Shown: one piece after another, positions 36,026-44,195 of the stretch | Numbering within the stretch: position 1 is the first letter of the stretch | Layout of the letters: the number at the start of each line of letters is the position of its first letter | Assembly: GCF_017104965.1 (NCBI RefSeq) | Contig: NZ_JAAGPR010000015.1 | Location: 62,001 to 126,000, forward strand | Direction: 5' to 3' | Length of the DNA stretch: 64,000 nt | Origin: Paraburkholderia sp. Ac-20340 | Lineage (GTDB): Bacteria > Pseudomonadota > Gammaproteobacteria > Burkholderiales > Burkholderiaceae | Notes under the pieces: generated by a model | The model's input: the letters and a program-made list of their open reading frames with translations, nothing else | Databases searched by the model: none | What the model was told of the DNA's origin: nothing | Program-made: the position numbers and the translations under genes

Positions 36026-38638
36026 ATGAAATCGCCCACACAAACCAACCGCTACTTCGTCAGCCGCCACACGCTCGTCGCCGGCGCCGTGCTCGCCGCC
36101 TTCGCGTTCAACCTCGCCAGTCCCGCAGCCGTTGCGCAGTCCGCGCCTCAGGCCGCACGTCAGGCCGCACCCCAGACCGCAGGCGATCCGCCCTCGCGTA
36201 TCGCGCGCCTCGACTACATGGCCGGCGACGTCACCACCGAACCCGCGGGCGCCAGCGACTGGTCCTACGCCCAGCTGAACCGCCCGCTCACGACCGGCGA
36301 CCAGCTCTGGAACGACGCCAATGCGCGCTCGGAACTGCACATCGGCTCGACGGCCGTGCGCATGGGCCCGCAGACCAGCCTCGACGTGCTCAATCTTGAC
36401 GATGCCAGCGCCCAGCTCAAGGTCGCGCAAGGCACGCTGTCGACGCGCGTGCGCTCGCTGCCCGCTGGCACCGCGTACGAAATCGATACCCCGAATCTCG
36501 CGCTCGGCCTGAATGGCCCGGGCGACTATCGCGTCGATGTCGCGCCCGACGGCAGCGCCACCACCGTCACCGTGCGCAGCGGCAGCGTGACCGTCTACGG
36601 CGAAAGCGGCCAGATGCCGATGCAGGCCGGCCAGCAGATTCGCTTCACGGGCACCGCGCTGCAACAGGTCGCCAGCGACGCCGCGCCGCCGCCCGACGCG
36701 TTCGACCAGTGGGCGCTCGCGCGCGATTCGGCGGAAGACCGCTCGGTGTCGGCGCGTTACGTTTCGCGCGATATGCCCGGCTATCAGGATCTGGACGCCA
36801 ACGGCACGTGGCGCGAAAGCCCGCAGTACGGCGAAGTCTGGGTGCCGAACGCGGAGCCGGCCGGCTGGGCGCCGTATCACGACGGTCACTGGGTCTGGCA
36901 GGCGCCTTGGGGCTGGACGTGGGTGGATGACGCGCCCTGGGGTTTCGCGCCTTATCACTATGGCCGCTGGGCGCAGGTCGACGATTCCTGGGCGTGGGTG
37001 CCGGGCCCGATGGCCGAAAGCGCGCCGCCGGTCTACGCGCCGGCACTGGTCGCCTTCGTGGGCGGCGGTGGCGGCGGTTCGGACTGGGGCGTGAATCTCG
37101 CCATCGGCGGGGCGGCGGCGGCAGGCGTCGCGTGGTTCGCGCTCGGGCCGGGCGAAGCGTGGCATCCGGGCTGGGGCGGCTGGAGCCCGCATTACTATCA
37201 GCGCGTGAATCAGACGGTGGTGGTCAATAATTATCGCCAGAACTACCGCCAGAACATCAACGTTCACAACACCTATGTGAACTACCGCGTACCGGGCGCC
37301 GTGACGGCCGTGCCCGCGACAGCCTTCATGCACGGTCAGCCGACCGCGCGCTTTGCGCAGCGCGTCGATCCGCGTCAATGGCAGAACGCGCGCATCCAGC
37401 CGGGCACGCCGGGCATCGCGCCGGTTCAGGGTAGCTTCGGCTCGAGTATGCGCCGCGCCGATTATCGTCCGCCGGCCACGCTGAACCAGCGTCAGGTCGT
37501 AGCGACGCGCGCGCCGGTCGCGCCGCCCGCCTTCCGCGATAACCTCGCGCAACGTTTTGCGCACAGCGGCGGTACGGTGCCGGGTGCTGGCGCGCCGGTG
37601 GTGCGCGTGTCGGCGCCGACTCATGCGTCGTTTGCGCCGTCCTCGGCAGCTGCGCACGGCGGCTGGCCGCAGCAGAACGTGCGGGTCGTGCCGCCCCACT
37701 CGCCTGAAATGAGCGCGGCGGGCCGCCCGAACGGTGCGCCAGGCATGGCGATGCAAAATGCGCCGCATGCGCCGAATGTGGCGGGTCAGCCGAATCAGCC
37801 CTTGGGCCAGCACGGGCAGCCGAATTTCGCGCCCACGGGTGCGGCGGTGGCCAATATGCACGGTCCGGCTGGTGCGCAGCCGAATGAGCCGCACGGCGTG
37901 CCGCGCCCGCCGCAGTTCGGCGGTCATGCGGAAGCGGGCCAGCCGCAGGCCGCGATGAACGGACGTGCGCCGGCAGCCGGTCAGCCAGGCGACGCGCGCC
38001 AGCCTGCGCATCAGCCCGAATGGACCCAGGCGCATACGCCGATGGCGATGCGCGGACAACCGGGCGCGAACGAAACTGGCCGCCCGCAGGCGCTGGCGAT
38101 GCAGCCGCCGCATCAAGGCGCTGGGGAGCGCGCGCCTCAGGTGCAGCCTCAGGCGCAGGCGCCATCGCAACCGCAGCAACATGCGATGCAAACCCAGGCA
38201 CGGCCTGAACAGCGTCCTGAAGCGCGCGAGGTGCCGCAACCGCAAGCCCACGCTGACGTCCGCGCGCAGCCGCAGCAATCGCCGCAGCGTGAGGCATTCC
38301 ACCCGCAACCTCAACCGCAGGCTCAGCAGCAACCGCAAGTGCAACAACAGGCGCGTGCGGAATTCCATCCGCAGGCTCAGCCTCAGCCGCGCCAGGAATC
38401 CCACCCGCAGCCGCAACCCCAACCGCAGCCGCGTGCGGAATTCCATCCGCAGCCGCAACCTCAACCGCAGCCACGCGCGGAATTCCACCCACAGCCGCAG
38501 CCTCAACCGCAGCCACGCGCGGAGTTCCATCCACAGCCGCAACCCCAACCGCGCGCCGAACCGCGCCCGCAACCGCAACCCCAGCCGCATCCGCAGGAAC
38601 ACGCGGGCGGCAACCACGACGAACACCACCACGGCTGA
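36026..38638 (+). CDS. Large secreted FecR-domain protein with Trp-rich repeats and QP-rich tail
   Basis: 870 residues; signal peptide about 1-38 (SPAAVAQ). Order: FecR-like domain (about 85-215; LTTGDQLWNDANARSELHIG, GGSVTVYGESGQM); a Trp/Tyr-rich DUF6600-like segment (about 250-340; GTWRESPQYGEVWVPN, GWAPYHDGHWVWQAPWGWTW, WGFAPYHYGRWAQVDD); a glycine-rich hydrophobic stretch; an Asn/Gln/Pro linker; and a Gln/Pro tail with 14-residue repeats (RAEFHPQPQPQP) ending in HDEHHHG. Likely periplasmic or outer-surface. Function unknown; FecR here is unlikely to be a sigma-regulator partner because there is no ECF gene next to it. AGGAGA precedes the ATG. Confidence 0.88.
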   Translation: MKSPTQTNRYFVSRHTLVAGAVLAAFAFNLASPAAVAQSAPQAARQAAPQTAGDPPSRIARLDYMAGDVTTEPAGASDWSYAQLNRPLTTGDQLWNDANARSELHIGSTAVRMGPQTSLDVLNLDDASAQLKVAQGTLSTRVRSLPAGTAYEIDTPNLALGLNGPGDYRVDVAPDGSATTVTVRSGSVTVYGESGQMPMQAGQQIRFTGTALQQVASDAAPPPDAFDQWALARDSAEDRSVSARYVSRDMPGYQDLDANGTWRESPQYGEVWVPNAEPAGWAPYHDGHWVWQAPWGWTWVDDAPWGFAPYHYGRWAQVDDSWAWVPGPMAESAPPVYAPALVAFVGGGGGGSDWGVNLAIGGAAAAGVAWFALGPGEAWHPGWGGWSPHYYQRVNQTVVVNNYRQNYRQNINVHNTYVNYRVPGAVTAVPATAFMHGQPTARFAQRVDPRQWQNARIQPGTPGIAPVQGSFGSSMRRADYRPPATLNQRQVVATRAPVAPPAFRDNLAQRFAHSGGTVPGAGAPVVRVSAPTHASFAPSSAAAHGGWPQQNVRVVPPHSPEMSAAGRPNGAPGMAMQNAPHAPNVAGQPNQPLGQHGQPNFAPTGAAVANMHGPAGAQPNEPHGVPRPPQFGGHAEAGQPQAAMNGRAPAAGQPGDARQPAHQPEWTQAHTPMAMRGQPGANETGRPQALAMQPPHQGAGERAPQVQPQAQAPSQPQQHAMQTQARPEQRPEAREVPQPQAHADVRAQPQQSPQREAFHPQPQPQAQQQPQVQQQARAEFHPQAQPQPRQESHPQPQPQPQPRAEFHPQPQPQPQPRAEFHPQPQPQPQPRAEFHPQPQPQPRAEPRPQPQPQPHPQEHAGGNHDEHHHG
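38432..38551 (+). repeat. 42-bp in-frame tandem repeat in the QP-rich tail
   Basis: Three near-identical units, each starting with the codons for RAEFHP, follow at 38432, 38474 and 38516; the last is truncated. A diverged copy begins at 38354. Length variation would stay in frame. Confidence 0.88.
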
Positions 38639-38650
38639 TCGTCGCCAAAA

Positions 38651-38685
38651 CAAAAGCCCGCGAACATCGCTGTTCGCGGGCTTTT
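38651..38685. terminator. Bidirectional terminator between the FecR-domain gene and thyA
   Basis: AAAAGCCCGCGAACA pairs perfectly with TGTTCGCGGGCTTTT around TCGC, with a T-run on the right. Confidence 0.95.
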
Positions 38686-38707
38686 TCCATCTGACGCAAC
38701 AAAAACG

Positions 38708-39679
38708 TTACACCGCCATCGGCGCCGTCAAATGCTCGTGATGCCGATAACCGGCCAGCGAGAAGTCCGAAGGCTCGACCTTCTCCAGCCATTCCGGCTC
38801 GTACACGCCCGTCTTCGCGTAATCGGGCACGCGCCCGGAAATTTCCAGACGCGGGCTTTCGAAGGGCTCGCGGCGCAACTGCTCGTTGAGCATGTCGAGC
38901 TGATTCTCGTAAATGTGCGCGTCGCCGATGAAATACGTGAACCAGCGCGGCGTGTAGCCCGTCAGCCGCCCGACCAGGCTCAGCAGCACCGCGCCTTCGG
39001 TCAGATTGAACGGCGTGCCGAGACCCACATCGTTGCTGCGGATGTACAGGCACAGCGAAATTTCGCGCTTCGCCGGGTTCGGCAGGAACTGATACAGCAG
39101 GTGGCAGGCAGGCAGCGCGATCTCTTCGAGCACGGCCGGGTTCCACGCATGAAACAGAATCCGACGATCCGCCGGGTTGTTCATGATGGTGTCCAGGCAC
39201 TGACGCAGCTGATCGATCGCCTTGTAAAGCAGCACTTTGGGCTGGCCGTCTTCGCTGAATTCCGTCACGCGCGCATAGCCGCGCGATTCGGCATCGGCGA
39301 TCTGCGCGCTCGCGCCCGCGTCGAGCACCTTGTAGGCCGGCCACTGGCGCCATTGCACGCCGTAGACATCGCCGAGATCGTCGGTGCCCTGACGGTAGGG
39401 GTTGGCGAGCCACTGGGCGTTGTCGTTCGCGTTGGCGTCCCAGACCTTGCAGCCGAGCGCGCGGAAATCGGCGGCGCTGCGCGAAGCGCGCATGAAGCCG
39501 ATCAACTCGCCCACGGCCGACTTGAACGCCAGCTTCTTGGTCGTGACAGCCGGAAAGCCCTGCTGGAGATCGAAGCGCAACATGGCGCCCGGCATGCTGA
39601 TCGTGCGGATGCCGGTGCGGTTTTCCTGCCAGCTGCCGGTGTCGAGAATCGAGCGGACAAGCTCGAGATACTGTTTCAT
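38708..39679 (-). CDS. thyA: Thymidylate synthase
   Basis: 323 residues. Converts dUMP to dTMP using methylene-THF. Catalytic Cys192 lies in [23 protein letters not shown] and [24 protein letters not shown] are conserved substrate/folate segments. It is longer than E. coli ThyA (264) by an insert around residues 90-150 ([16 protein letters not shown] then the alpha insert) as in other long ThyA. Its usual partner gene folA is 11.5 kb away in this window. Confidence 0.97.
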   Translation of the reverse strand: MKQYLELVRSILDTGSWQENRTGIRTISMPGAMLRFDLQQGFPAVTTKKLAFKSAVGELIGFMRASRSAADFRALGCKVWDANANDNAQWLANPYRQGTDDLGDVYGVQWRQWPAYKVLDAGASAQIADAESRGYARVTEFSEDGQPKVLLYKAIDQLRQCLDTIMNNPADRRILFHAWNPAVLEEIALPACHLLYQFLPNPAKREISLCLYIRSNDVGLGTPFNLTEGAVLLSLVGRLTGYTPRWFTYFIGDAHIYENQLDMLNEQLRREPFESPRLEISGRVPDYAKTGVYEPEWLEKVEPSDFSLAGYRHHEHLTAPMAV

Positions 39680-40389
39680 GCGGAGTTCCTGAACGGGGGC
39701 GCCCGCGCCCCGTGCGGATTCAAAAGCGAGATTCTATAGCAAGCGGGCGTTCGCTGATCGGGGGCCATTTCGCCGCAATCCGGCCGTCTGCACGCGCGCT
39801 TTGCTGCGGCGGCGGCAAAACCGGTAAAACCATTTGCAGACCATTTAAATCTCGCACGCGTTCGGCGCTGCAGAACATTCAGCCCAAATACTTCAATCCT
39901 GGGAGGAACACGTATTCGTATAGGAACGCCTTTTGCGCAAGCGATTTTTGCGCCCTGCCTTGCTTCATACGAAACGGCAATTAATGCCGATAACTGCCTT
40001 GGCAATTGCCTTTGATAATCGCTGAAAAAACTATTTGCGCGACACGTAACATCGCAAAGTCGCCGATTTTAAAGGCGTGAAAAATCGCGGAGAAAATAAC
40101 AAGACTATTGGGCGAGACCCAGCGCAACGCCGTTATCGCGATTCGGGAAAAAGAAGAATGGGAAGGAAGACAATCTGGCGGACGTGGCGGCCCGCCTGTG
40201 CGGGCCGCCATCCGCACGAGTCTGCGCCCCCGCGCAAGCCCGCTTGCACCCCTGACACCCTCATGGCCATTTCAGGCTCTTCGTCAGCGCTTCAAAAACG
40301 TCTCGATGCCGCACGTCCTGATCACGCCCAGACGGCCGGCAGCGATCGGGAGCTGCACGGCTGTCGTTGGTCCCCACCTGCGAAGCCCG
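39680..40389. other. AT-richer intergenic gap between thyA and the sigma-54 regulator
   Basis: 710 bases with no convincing gene. The stretch 39,840-40,170 is distinctly less GC-rich than the rest and contains the palindrome GGCAATTGCC (40001-40010). A 10-bp perfect hairpin lies at 40185-40210 (TGGCGGCCCG/CGGGCCGCCA), possibly the 3' end of the regulator transcript, without a U-run. The base composition hints at foreign DNA at this junction. Confidence 0.55.
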
Positions 40390-41781
40390 TCAGGCTCCGC
40401 CCCCCGAAACCAGTCCGCCCGGATGCGGCGCAAGCGGATCGCTTTCCATATGCCGCATGCCGTGCGCGCACAGCAGCCGGTACAAGGTCACCCGCGAAAT
40501 GCCGAGTTCCTGCGCCGCGTCGCCCAGCCGGCCGCGATGACGCAGCAAGGCCAGTTCGATCGCCTGACGCTCCGCCGCTTCGCGCGCCTGCGCGAGCGAC
40601 ACCGGCACGACTTCGACGTAATCGCCCAGTTCCAGATCGCGCGCCGTGATCGCGCGCCCTTCCGACATGACGATGGCGCGGCGCACGCGGTTGATCAGCT
40701 CGCGCACGTTGCCGGGCCAGCTGTAGTTATGCAGCGCCGCGATGGCGTCCGGCGAAAAGCCGCGCAGGCGGCGCGCGCCGTCCTTCTTGAAACGTTCGAG
40801 CATGTGGCGGGCGAGCAGTTCGATGTCCTTGCCGCGCGCGCGCAGCGGCGGCTCGTCGATCTGCAGCACGCACAGGCGGTGATACAAATCCTGCCGGAAA
40901 CGCCCTTCCACCATGGCCGCGCGCATATCGACGTGGGTCGCCGAGATAATCCGCACATCCACCGGCATCGACTGATGGCCACCGAGGCGTTCGATCTTGC
41001 CTTCCTGCAGGAAGCGCAGCAGGCTGGCCTGGCTTTCCATCGGCAGATCGCCGATTTCGTCGAGGAACAGCGTGCCGCCGTTGGCCGCTTCGACCCGGCC
41101 GATCTTGCGCTGGCTCGCGCCCGTGAAGGCGCCGCGCTCGTAGCCGAACAGTTCGGATTGCAGCAGATGCGGCGGAATCGCGCCGCAGTTGATCGGCACG
41201 AACGGCGCGTTACGGCGCGACGAGCGCTCGTGAATGGCCACTGCCGTGAGTTCCTTGCCGGTGCCGGATTCGCCCGAGATAAACACCGGGGCGTCGGTCA
41301 TCGCCACCTTGCGGATCGAGCGGAACAAGGCGAGCATCGCCTCGCACGAGCCCACCATTTCGCCTTCGGCGCCGCCCGTGGTGTCGTTCGAGGCGGCTTC
41401 GACCAGCGAGACCATGCCGTAGGCGTGGCCGACGGAATCGACGATGCGCTCGCCGCTCCACGGCACCGTTACGTAATCGAAACAGTAATCGCGCACCAGA
41501 CGGCGCAGATTGGCGTCCTGCAACTGGCCCGTGGTGGTCGCGGCGACCCAGCCCACGTTCGGCAACGTCAGACACGGCTCGAACGCGCCGATCTCATGCA
41601 GATGAAACTGGCTCGACAGATCGAGCAGGCCGCCTGCAGGCGTGCCCGCGCGCAATGCGCGCCGGGCGTCCCGGGCATTGCCGACGATCTCCACCTGCCA
41701 GCCGCGCTCGTGGAACCGCTCGTTCAGCGCTTCGTTGGGACTGCGCGTCACGTAAACCAACTGCCGCGTTGCGGATTCCAT
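40390..41781 (-). CDS. Sigma-54-dependent activator, VpsR/FleQ-like (Fap-like locus, divergent copy)
   Basis: 463 residues. Degenerate receiver domain (about 5-115): D54 aligns with a phospho-acceptor (GLLDLSS), but the acidic pocket after strand 1 is absent (YVTRSPNEAL). The AAA+ domain (about 145-375) has GESGTGKE (Walker A), GAFTGA (sigma-54 contact) and GGTLFLDEIGDL (Walker B); the C-terminal Fis HTH is QELGISRVTLYRLL. It activates RNA polymerase-sigma-54 by ATP hydrolysis. It is divergent from, and closely paralogous to, the activator at 49.1-51.0 kb. By analogy with VpsR/FleQ/BerB a c-di-GMP ligand is possible but unproven. AGAGGA precedes the ATG. Confidence 0.93.
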   Translation of the reverse strand: MESATRQLVYVTRSPNEALNERFHERGWQVEIVGNARDARRALRAGTPAGGLLDLSSQFHLHEIGAFEPCLTLPNVGWVAATTTGQLQDANLRRLVRDYCFDYVTVPWSGERIVDSVGHAYGMVSLVEAASNDTTGGAEGEMVGSCEAMLALFRSIRKVAMTDAPVFISGESGTGKELTAVAIHERSSRRNAPFVPINCGAIPPHLLQSELFGYERGAFTGASQRKIGRVEAANGGTLFLDEIGDLPMESQASLLRFLQEGKIERLGGHQSMPVDVRIISATHVDMRAAMVEGRFRQDLYHRLCVLQIDEPPLRARGKDIELLARHMLERFKKDGARRLRGFSPDAIAALHNYSWPGNVRELINRVRRAIVMSEGRAITARDLELGDYVEVVPVSLAQAREAAERQAIELALLRHRGRLGDAAQELGISRVTLYRLLCAHGMRHMESDPLAPHPGGLVSGGGA

Positions 41782-42052
41782 TATTCAGATCCTCTTGCCA
41801 ACACATCGTTGCGGAATGACGGCACGCTCCTGATGTACAGACACGCAGCAAACGCACCCTGCGCCCGGCACCTTTGGACCAGACGACACAGAAGCATTTG
41901 CTGACAGTGAATCCCCGAGCTGCGACGTGTGTATGTCAACAATCTGCCCATGAACTGGGCTTTTTCTTATCGGCTTTACGCTTTTTTCTGAAGCTTACTA
42001 TATGCACCCAGGAATTGGATAGGAAATATGCGGCGTGAATGGATTAGGGCTC

Positions 42053-42070
42053 AATGGAAAGGTTTCCATT
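42053..42070. repeat. Inverted repeat AATGGAAA-GG-TTTCCATT
   Basis: A perfect 8-2-8 palindrome about 270 bases upstream of the sigma-54 promoter. Candidate regulator-binding site. Confidence 0.6.
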
Positions 42071-42154
42071 AGAGGTTTGCCCTGAATCATAAGAAGAAAA
42101 AGATTACGAACGTATCAATTCCGGGCGCGCGGGCAAAGAAAGGCTTGCAACAGA

Positions 42155-42178
42155 CATTACGTAACGGCATTACGTAAC
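42155..42178. repeat. Direct repeat of CATTACGTAAC
   Basis: Two exact 11-base copies (42155-42165 and 42168-42178), 13 bases apart (just over one helix turn), each with the palindrome TTACGTAA. Candidate activator-binding sites. Confidence 0.6.
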
Positions 42179-42245
42179 AAAAAAATCGCGCAAACGTTCT
42201 CCGTTGAAACTCCTGAATCATTTCCAGGGGTTAAAAGAGTCCAAC

Positions 42246-42261
42246 GTTTCAGCGCTGAAAC
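42246..42261. repeat. Perfect 16-bp palindrome GTTTCAGCGCTGAAAC
   Basis: Centred about 85 bases upstream of the -24 element, a typical distance for a sigma-54 enhancer. A related half-site GTTGAAAC occurs about 45 bases further upstream. Confidence 0.65.
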
Positions 42262-42336
42262 ATTTTCTCGAAAATCCGCTATTCAAAATCCGCTGAAAAT
42301 AACGGGACCCCCGTCGTATCAACGTTTTGCGGGACA

Positions 42337-42352
42337 TGGCACACGTTTCGCT
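42337..42352 (+). promoter_or_regulatory. Sigma-54 (-24/-12) promoter of the Fap-like operon
   Basis: TGGCACACGTTTCGCT has the GG (-24) and GC (-12) doublets at the required 10-base spacing and matches the TGGCAYR-N4-TTGCW consensus at all but one position. Transcription would start near 42363, 16 bases before the ATG and just upstream of AGGAG. Confidence 0.9.
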
Positions 42353-42378
42353 AAATGAGTCGCACCAGGAGACACGCC

Positions 42379-42897
42379 ATGCGACTCATCCCTTCGAACG
42401 TCAAGCTCAGCGCAGTCAGCCACACCACCGCCCTCGCGGCCGTGCTGATTCCCGCTGCGCTTTTCACTGTTGCGCCGTCGGTGTACGCCCAGACCGCAAG
42501 CGATGCGGCCGGCGCCCCGCTGGTGGTCGCAAGCGTGAATGCCGATGTCGTTCCTGTAACGACGGCTGCCGTGGCTGTCAGCGATGCAACCGACACGAAC
42601 ACGTCCGGCGCAGCAGCATCGGCCAGTTCGCTGAGCGCCGCGCCGCTGGCCGCCGATCCGGTGCCGGCCGGCGACGACCAGGCGGTTGCCGGTGTCGGTT
42701 CGATCGACGACCAGACGCTCTCGCGCCAGCGCGGCGGCGCGGTCGGCATGTTGATGGTGGCCGCGACCCCGCAGCTGATGCGCGGCGGCAACAACGTGAC
42801 GCTCTGGGACGAAATCGCCCCACCCGCGCCACTGCCGATTCCGGTCGATAGCGGCCAGGCGGCGCAAGGCAACATCGCCAGCTACACGAGAAAGTAA
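42379..42897 (+). CDS. Fap-like locus protein A: small secreted protein with double-glycine-like motif
   Basis: 172 residues, first gene after the sigma-54 promoter. Signal peptide about 1-38 (AAVLIPAALFTVAPSVYA then QTAS). A low-complexity Ala/Val/Ser middle is followed by IDDQTLSRQRGG (109-120) and a hydrophobic stretch AVGMLMVAATPQL, then a Pro-rich tail. The 109-120 motif resembles C39-peptidase double-glycine leaders and recurs in two other proteins here. AGGAG before 42379 decides the start; the ATG at 42355 would precede the predicted transcript start. In position it corresponds to FapA; similarity not verified. Confidence 0.85.
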   Translation: MRLIPSNVKLSAVSHTTALAAVLIPAALFTVAPSVYAQTASDAAGAPLVVASVNADVVPVTTAAVAVSDATDTNTSGAAASASSLSAAPLAADPVPAGDDQAVAGVGSIDDQTLSRQRGGAVGMLMVAATPQLMRGGNNVTLWDEIAPPAPLPIPVDSGQAAQGNIASYTRK

Positions 42898-42974
42898 AAG
42901 CAGCAGCAGAAACAAAAGCGGCAGATGAAACAGATTAGCGCAGTCGACCAGACGCAGTAATCCAGATACAGGAC

Positions 42975-43032
42975 CCACGCCGTACGCGGCGTGGTGCGGG
43001 AGCGGCGAACCCGAGTCGCCGCCCCGAGGGGC
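42975..43032 (+). promoter_or_regulatory. Three consecutive hairpins in the A-B intergenic leader
   Basis: CCACGCCG-TACG-CGGCGTGG (42975-42994, perfect), CGGCGA/TCGCCG (about 43003-43021) and GCCCC/GGGGC (43021-43032) lie in series just before the gene B ribosome-binding site. No U-runs. Possible mRNA processing or translational control. Confidence 0.6.
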
Positions 43033-43047
43033 AAGACGGAGACCGAC

Positions 43048-43560
43048 ATGACAGTTCGCTTTACGACGCCAGGCTCGCGCCGGCGTTCCGCGCGGATCGC
43101 AGCCGTCCTGAGCGGCGCGTGCGCGGCGGCGCTCGCAGCAGGTGTCAGCGCGCAGCAGGTGGTGAACCCCGGCGACATCATCGTCGAGCGTGACATCACC
43201 CCGCGTAGCGCGTTCGCCAATGTACCGAAGAGTCAGGACCCGGTACTCGTGCGGGCCACGACGTTCCCGAAGAATTCGTTCGATCCGGCCATGGCCACGC
43301 TCGTCAACGATACAGATTTGACCAACGCACGCGGCAACTCCGGCGTGAACACGACTGGCGCGATGGCTGGCGAAGCAGCCGGCGTGCAGGCCATCAACCG
43401 GATCCTCGTGGGCAACCCGGCAGGCGGCTCGAACAGCGCACTCGGCGCGGGCGGCAGCGCGACGGCGATGGGCGGCATCGGCAACACGATTTCCAGCACG
43501 GTCACCGGCGCATTGGCGCCGCTCACCAGCGCACTGGGCTCCATTGGAGGAGTGAAATGA
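43048..43560 (+). CDS. Fap-like locus protein B: small secreted protein with one amyloid-like repeat
   Basis: 170 residues. Signal peptide about 1-35 (LSGACAAALAAGVSA then QQVVN). Contains VNDTDLTNARGN (86-97), the same motif type as in proteins A and F, and a following repeat-like segment (GNSGVNTTGAMAGEAAGVQAIN). The C-terminal third is Gly/Ala/Ser-rich (GAGGSATAMGGIGN). GGAG precedes the ATG; its TGA overlaps the start of C. Extracellular or periplasmic, function inferred from the locus. Confidence 0.85.
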   Translation: MTVRFTTPGSRRRSARIAAVLSGACAAALAAGVSAQQVVNPGDIIVERDITPRSAFANVPKSQDPVLVRATTFPKNSFDPAMATLVNDTDLTNARGNSGVNTTGAMAGEAAGVQAINRILVGNPAGGSNSALGAGGSATAMGGIGNTISSTVTGALAPLTSALGSIGGVK

Positions 43561-44168
43561 TTCGTCGTCCCAACCTTCTGTCCGCGCTTGCGCTCGCTCT
43601 CGCATCCGTTGCGTGCGCAACGGTCGCGCAGGCGCAGGTCACGGTCGGCGCCATCGCTGTGATCGCACCGAATGCCGCGGTCTCGACGACGGGCGCGCTG
43701 ACGGTGAACGAAGCGGCTGGGCTCGACAACGCTCAAGGCAACCAGTTGACCATCACCAATGGCAGCTCGGTCGCCAATGTAAATCTGGATGATCAAAGCA
43801 CCTCGACCCGCGCACGGCTGGCCAATGCCACCGCGCTGATCGGATCGGGCGCTTTCTCCAACACGTCCGGCGCCATGATGGTGAATCAGGCGGCAGGCGT
43901 GGGCAATATCCAACGCAACAGTGCGCAGATCGGCACTGGGGCGCTCGGAGTGGCGATGCTCTCGGACGGCGAGCTGTCCGCGGTCACCGCTCAGAACGGC
44001 AACAAGGGAAGCCAGGCAGGCCAGGCAGGCGGCATTCGTGAGGTGCGCATCGATGGTGCGGCCTTCAGGAATGCAACGGGCCTCGTGCAGGTGAACCAGA
44101 CGGCCGGTGCCGGTAATGCAACGGCGAACAGTTTTGTGCTCCGTCCCCCGGCGGGCACTCTTTTCTAA
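43557..44168 (+). CDS. Fap-like locus protein C: secreted three-repeat protein (FapB-like position)
   Basis: 203 residues. Signal peptide about 1-27 (ALALASVACATVAQA). Three repeats of G-x-x-x-VN-x-x-x-G-x-x-N-x-x-x-N at about 46-66 (GALTVNEAAGLDNAQGN), 105-125 (GAMMVNQAAGVGNIQRN) and 165-185 (GLVQVNQTAGAGNATAN), about 60 residues apart. Regular Asn/Gln ladders with three repeats are typical of amyloid subunits such as FapB and FapC. GGAGGAG upstream and overlap with gene B. Candidate nucleator or minor fibre subunit. Confidence 0.9.
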   Translation: MIRRPNLLSALALALASVACATVAQAQVTVGAIAVIAPNAAVSTTGALTVNEAAGLDNAQGNQLTITNGSSVANVNLDDQSTSTRARLANATALIGSGAFSNTSGAMMVNQAAGVGNIQRNSAQIGTGALGVAMLSDGELSAVTAQNGNKGSQAGQAGGIREVRIDGAAFRNATGLVQVNQTAGAGNATANSFVLRPPAGTLF

Positions 44169-44195
44169 CTGACCACTCAAGTATCGGAGCGAAAC

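Larger units (their letters stand above)
41782..42336. promoter_or_regulatory. Divergent control region of the Fap-like locus (candidate activator sites)
   Basis: About 555 bases between the divergent activator and the operon, AT-rich compared with the window average. It holds three symmetric elements annotated separately, as expected for enhancer sites of a sigma-54 activator. Confidence 0.6.

Noticed and set aside
35864-38653. Long antisense ORF (929 codons) opposite the FecR-domain gene
   Set aside because: Arg/Leu-rich artefact of the QP-repeat gene; no start signal or domain.
40185-40210. Rho-independent terminator for the divergent activator
   Set aside because: Perfect hairpin, but no T-run follows on the minus strand; recorded only as structure in the gap.
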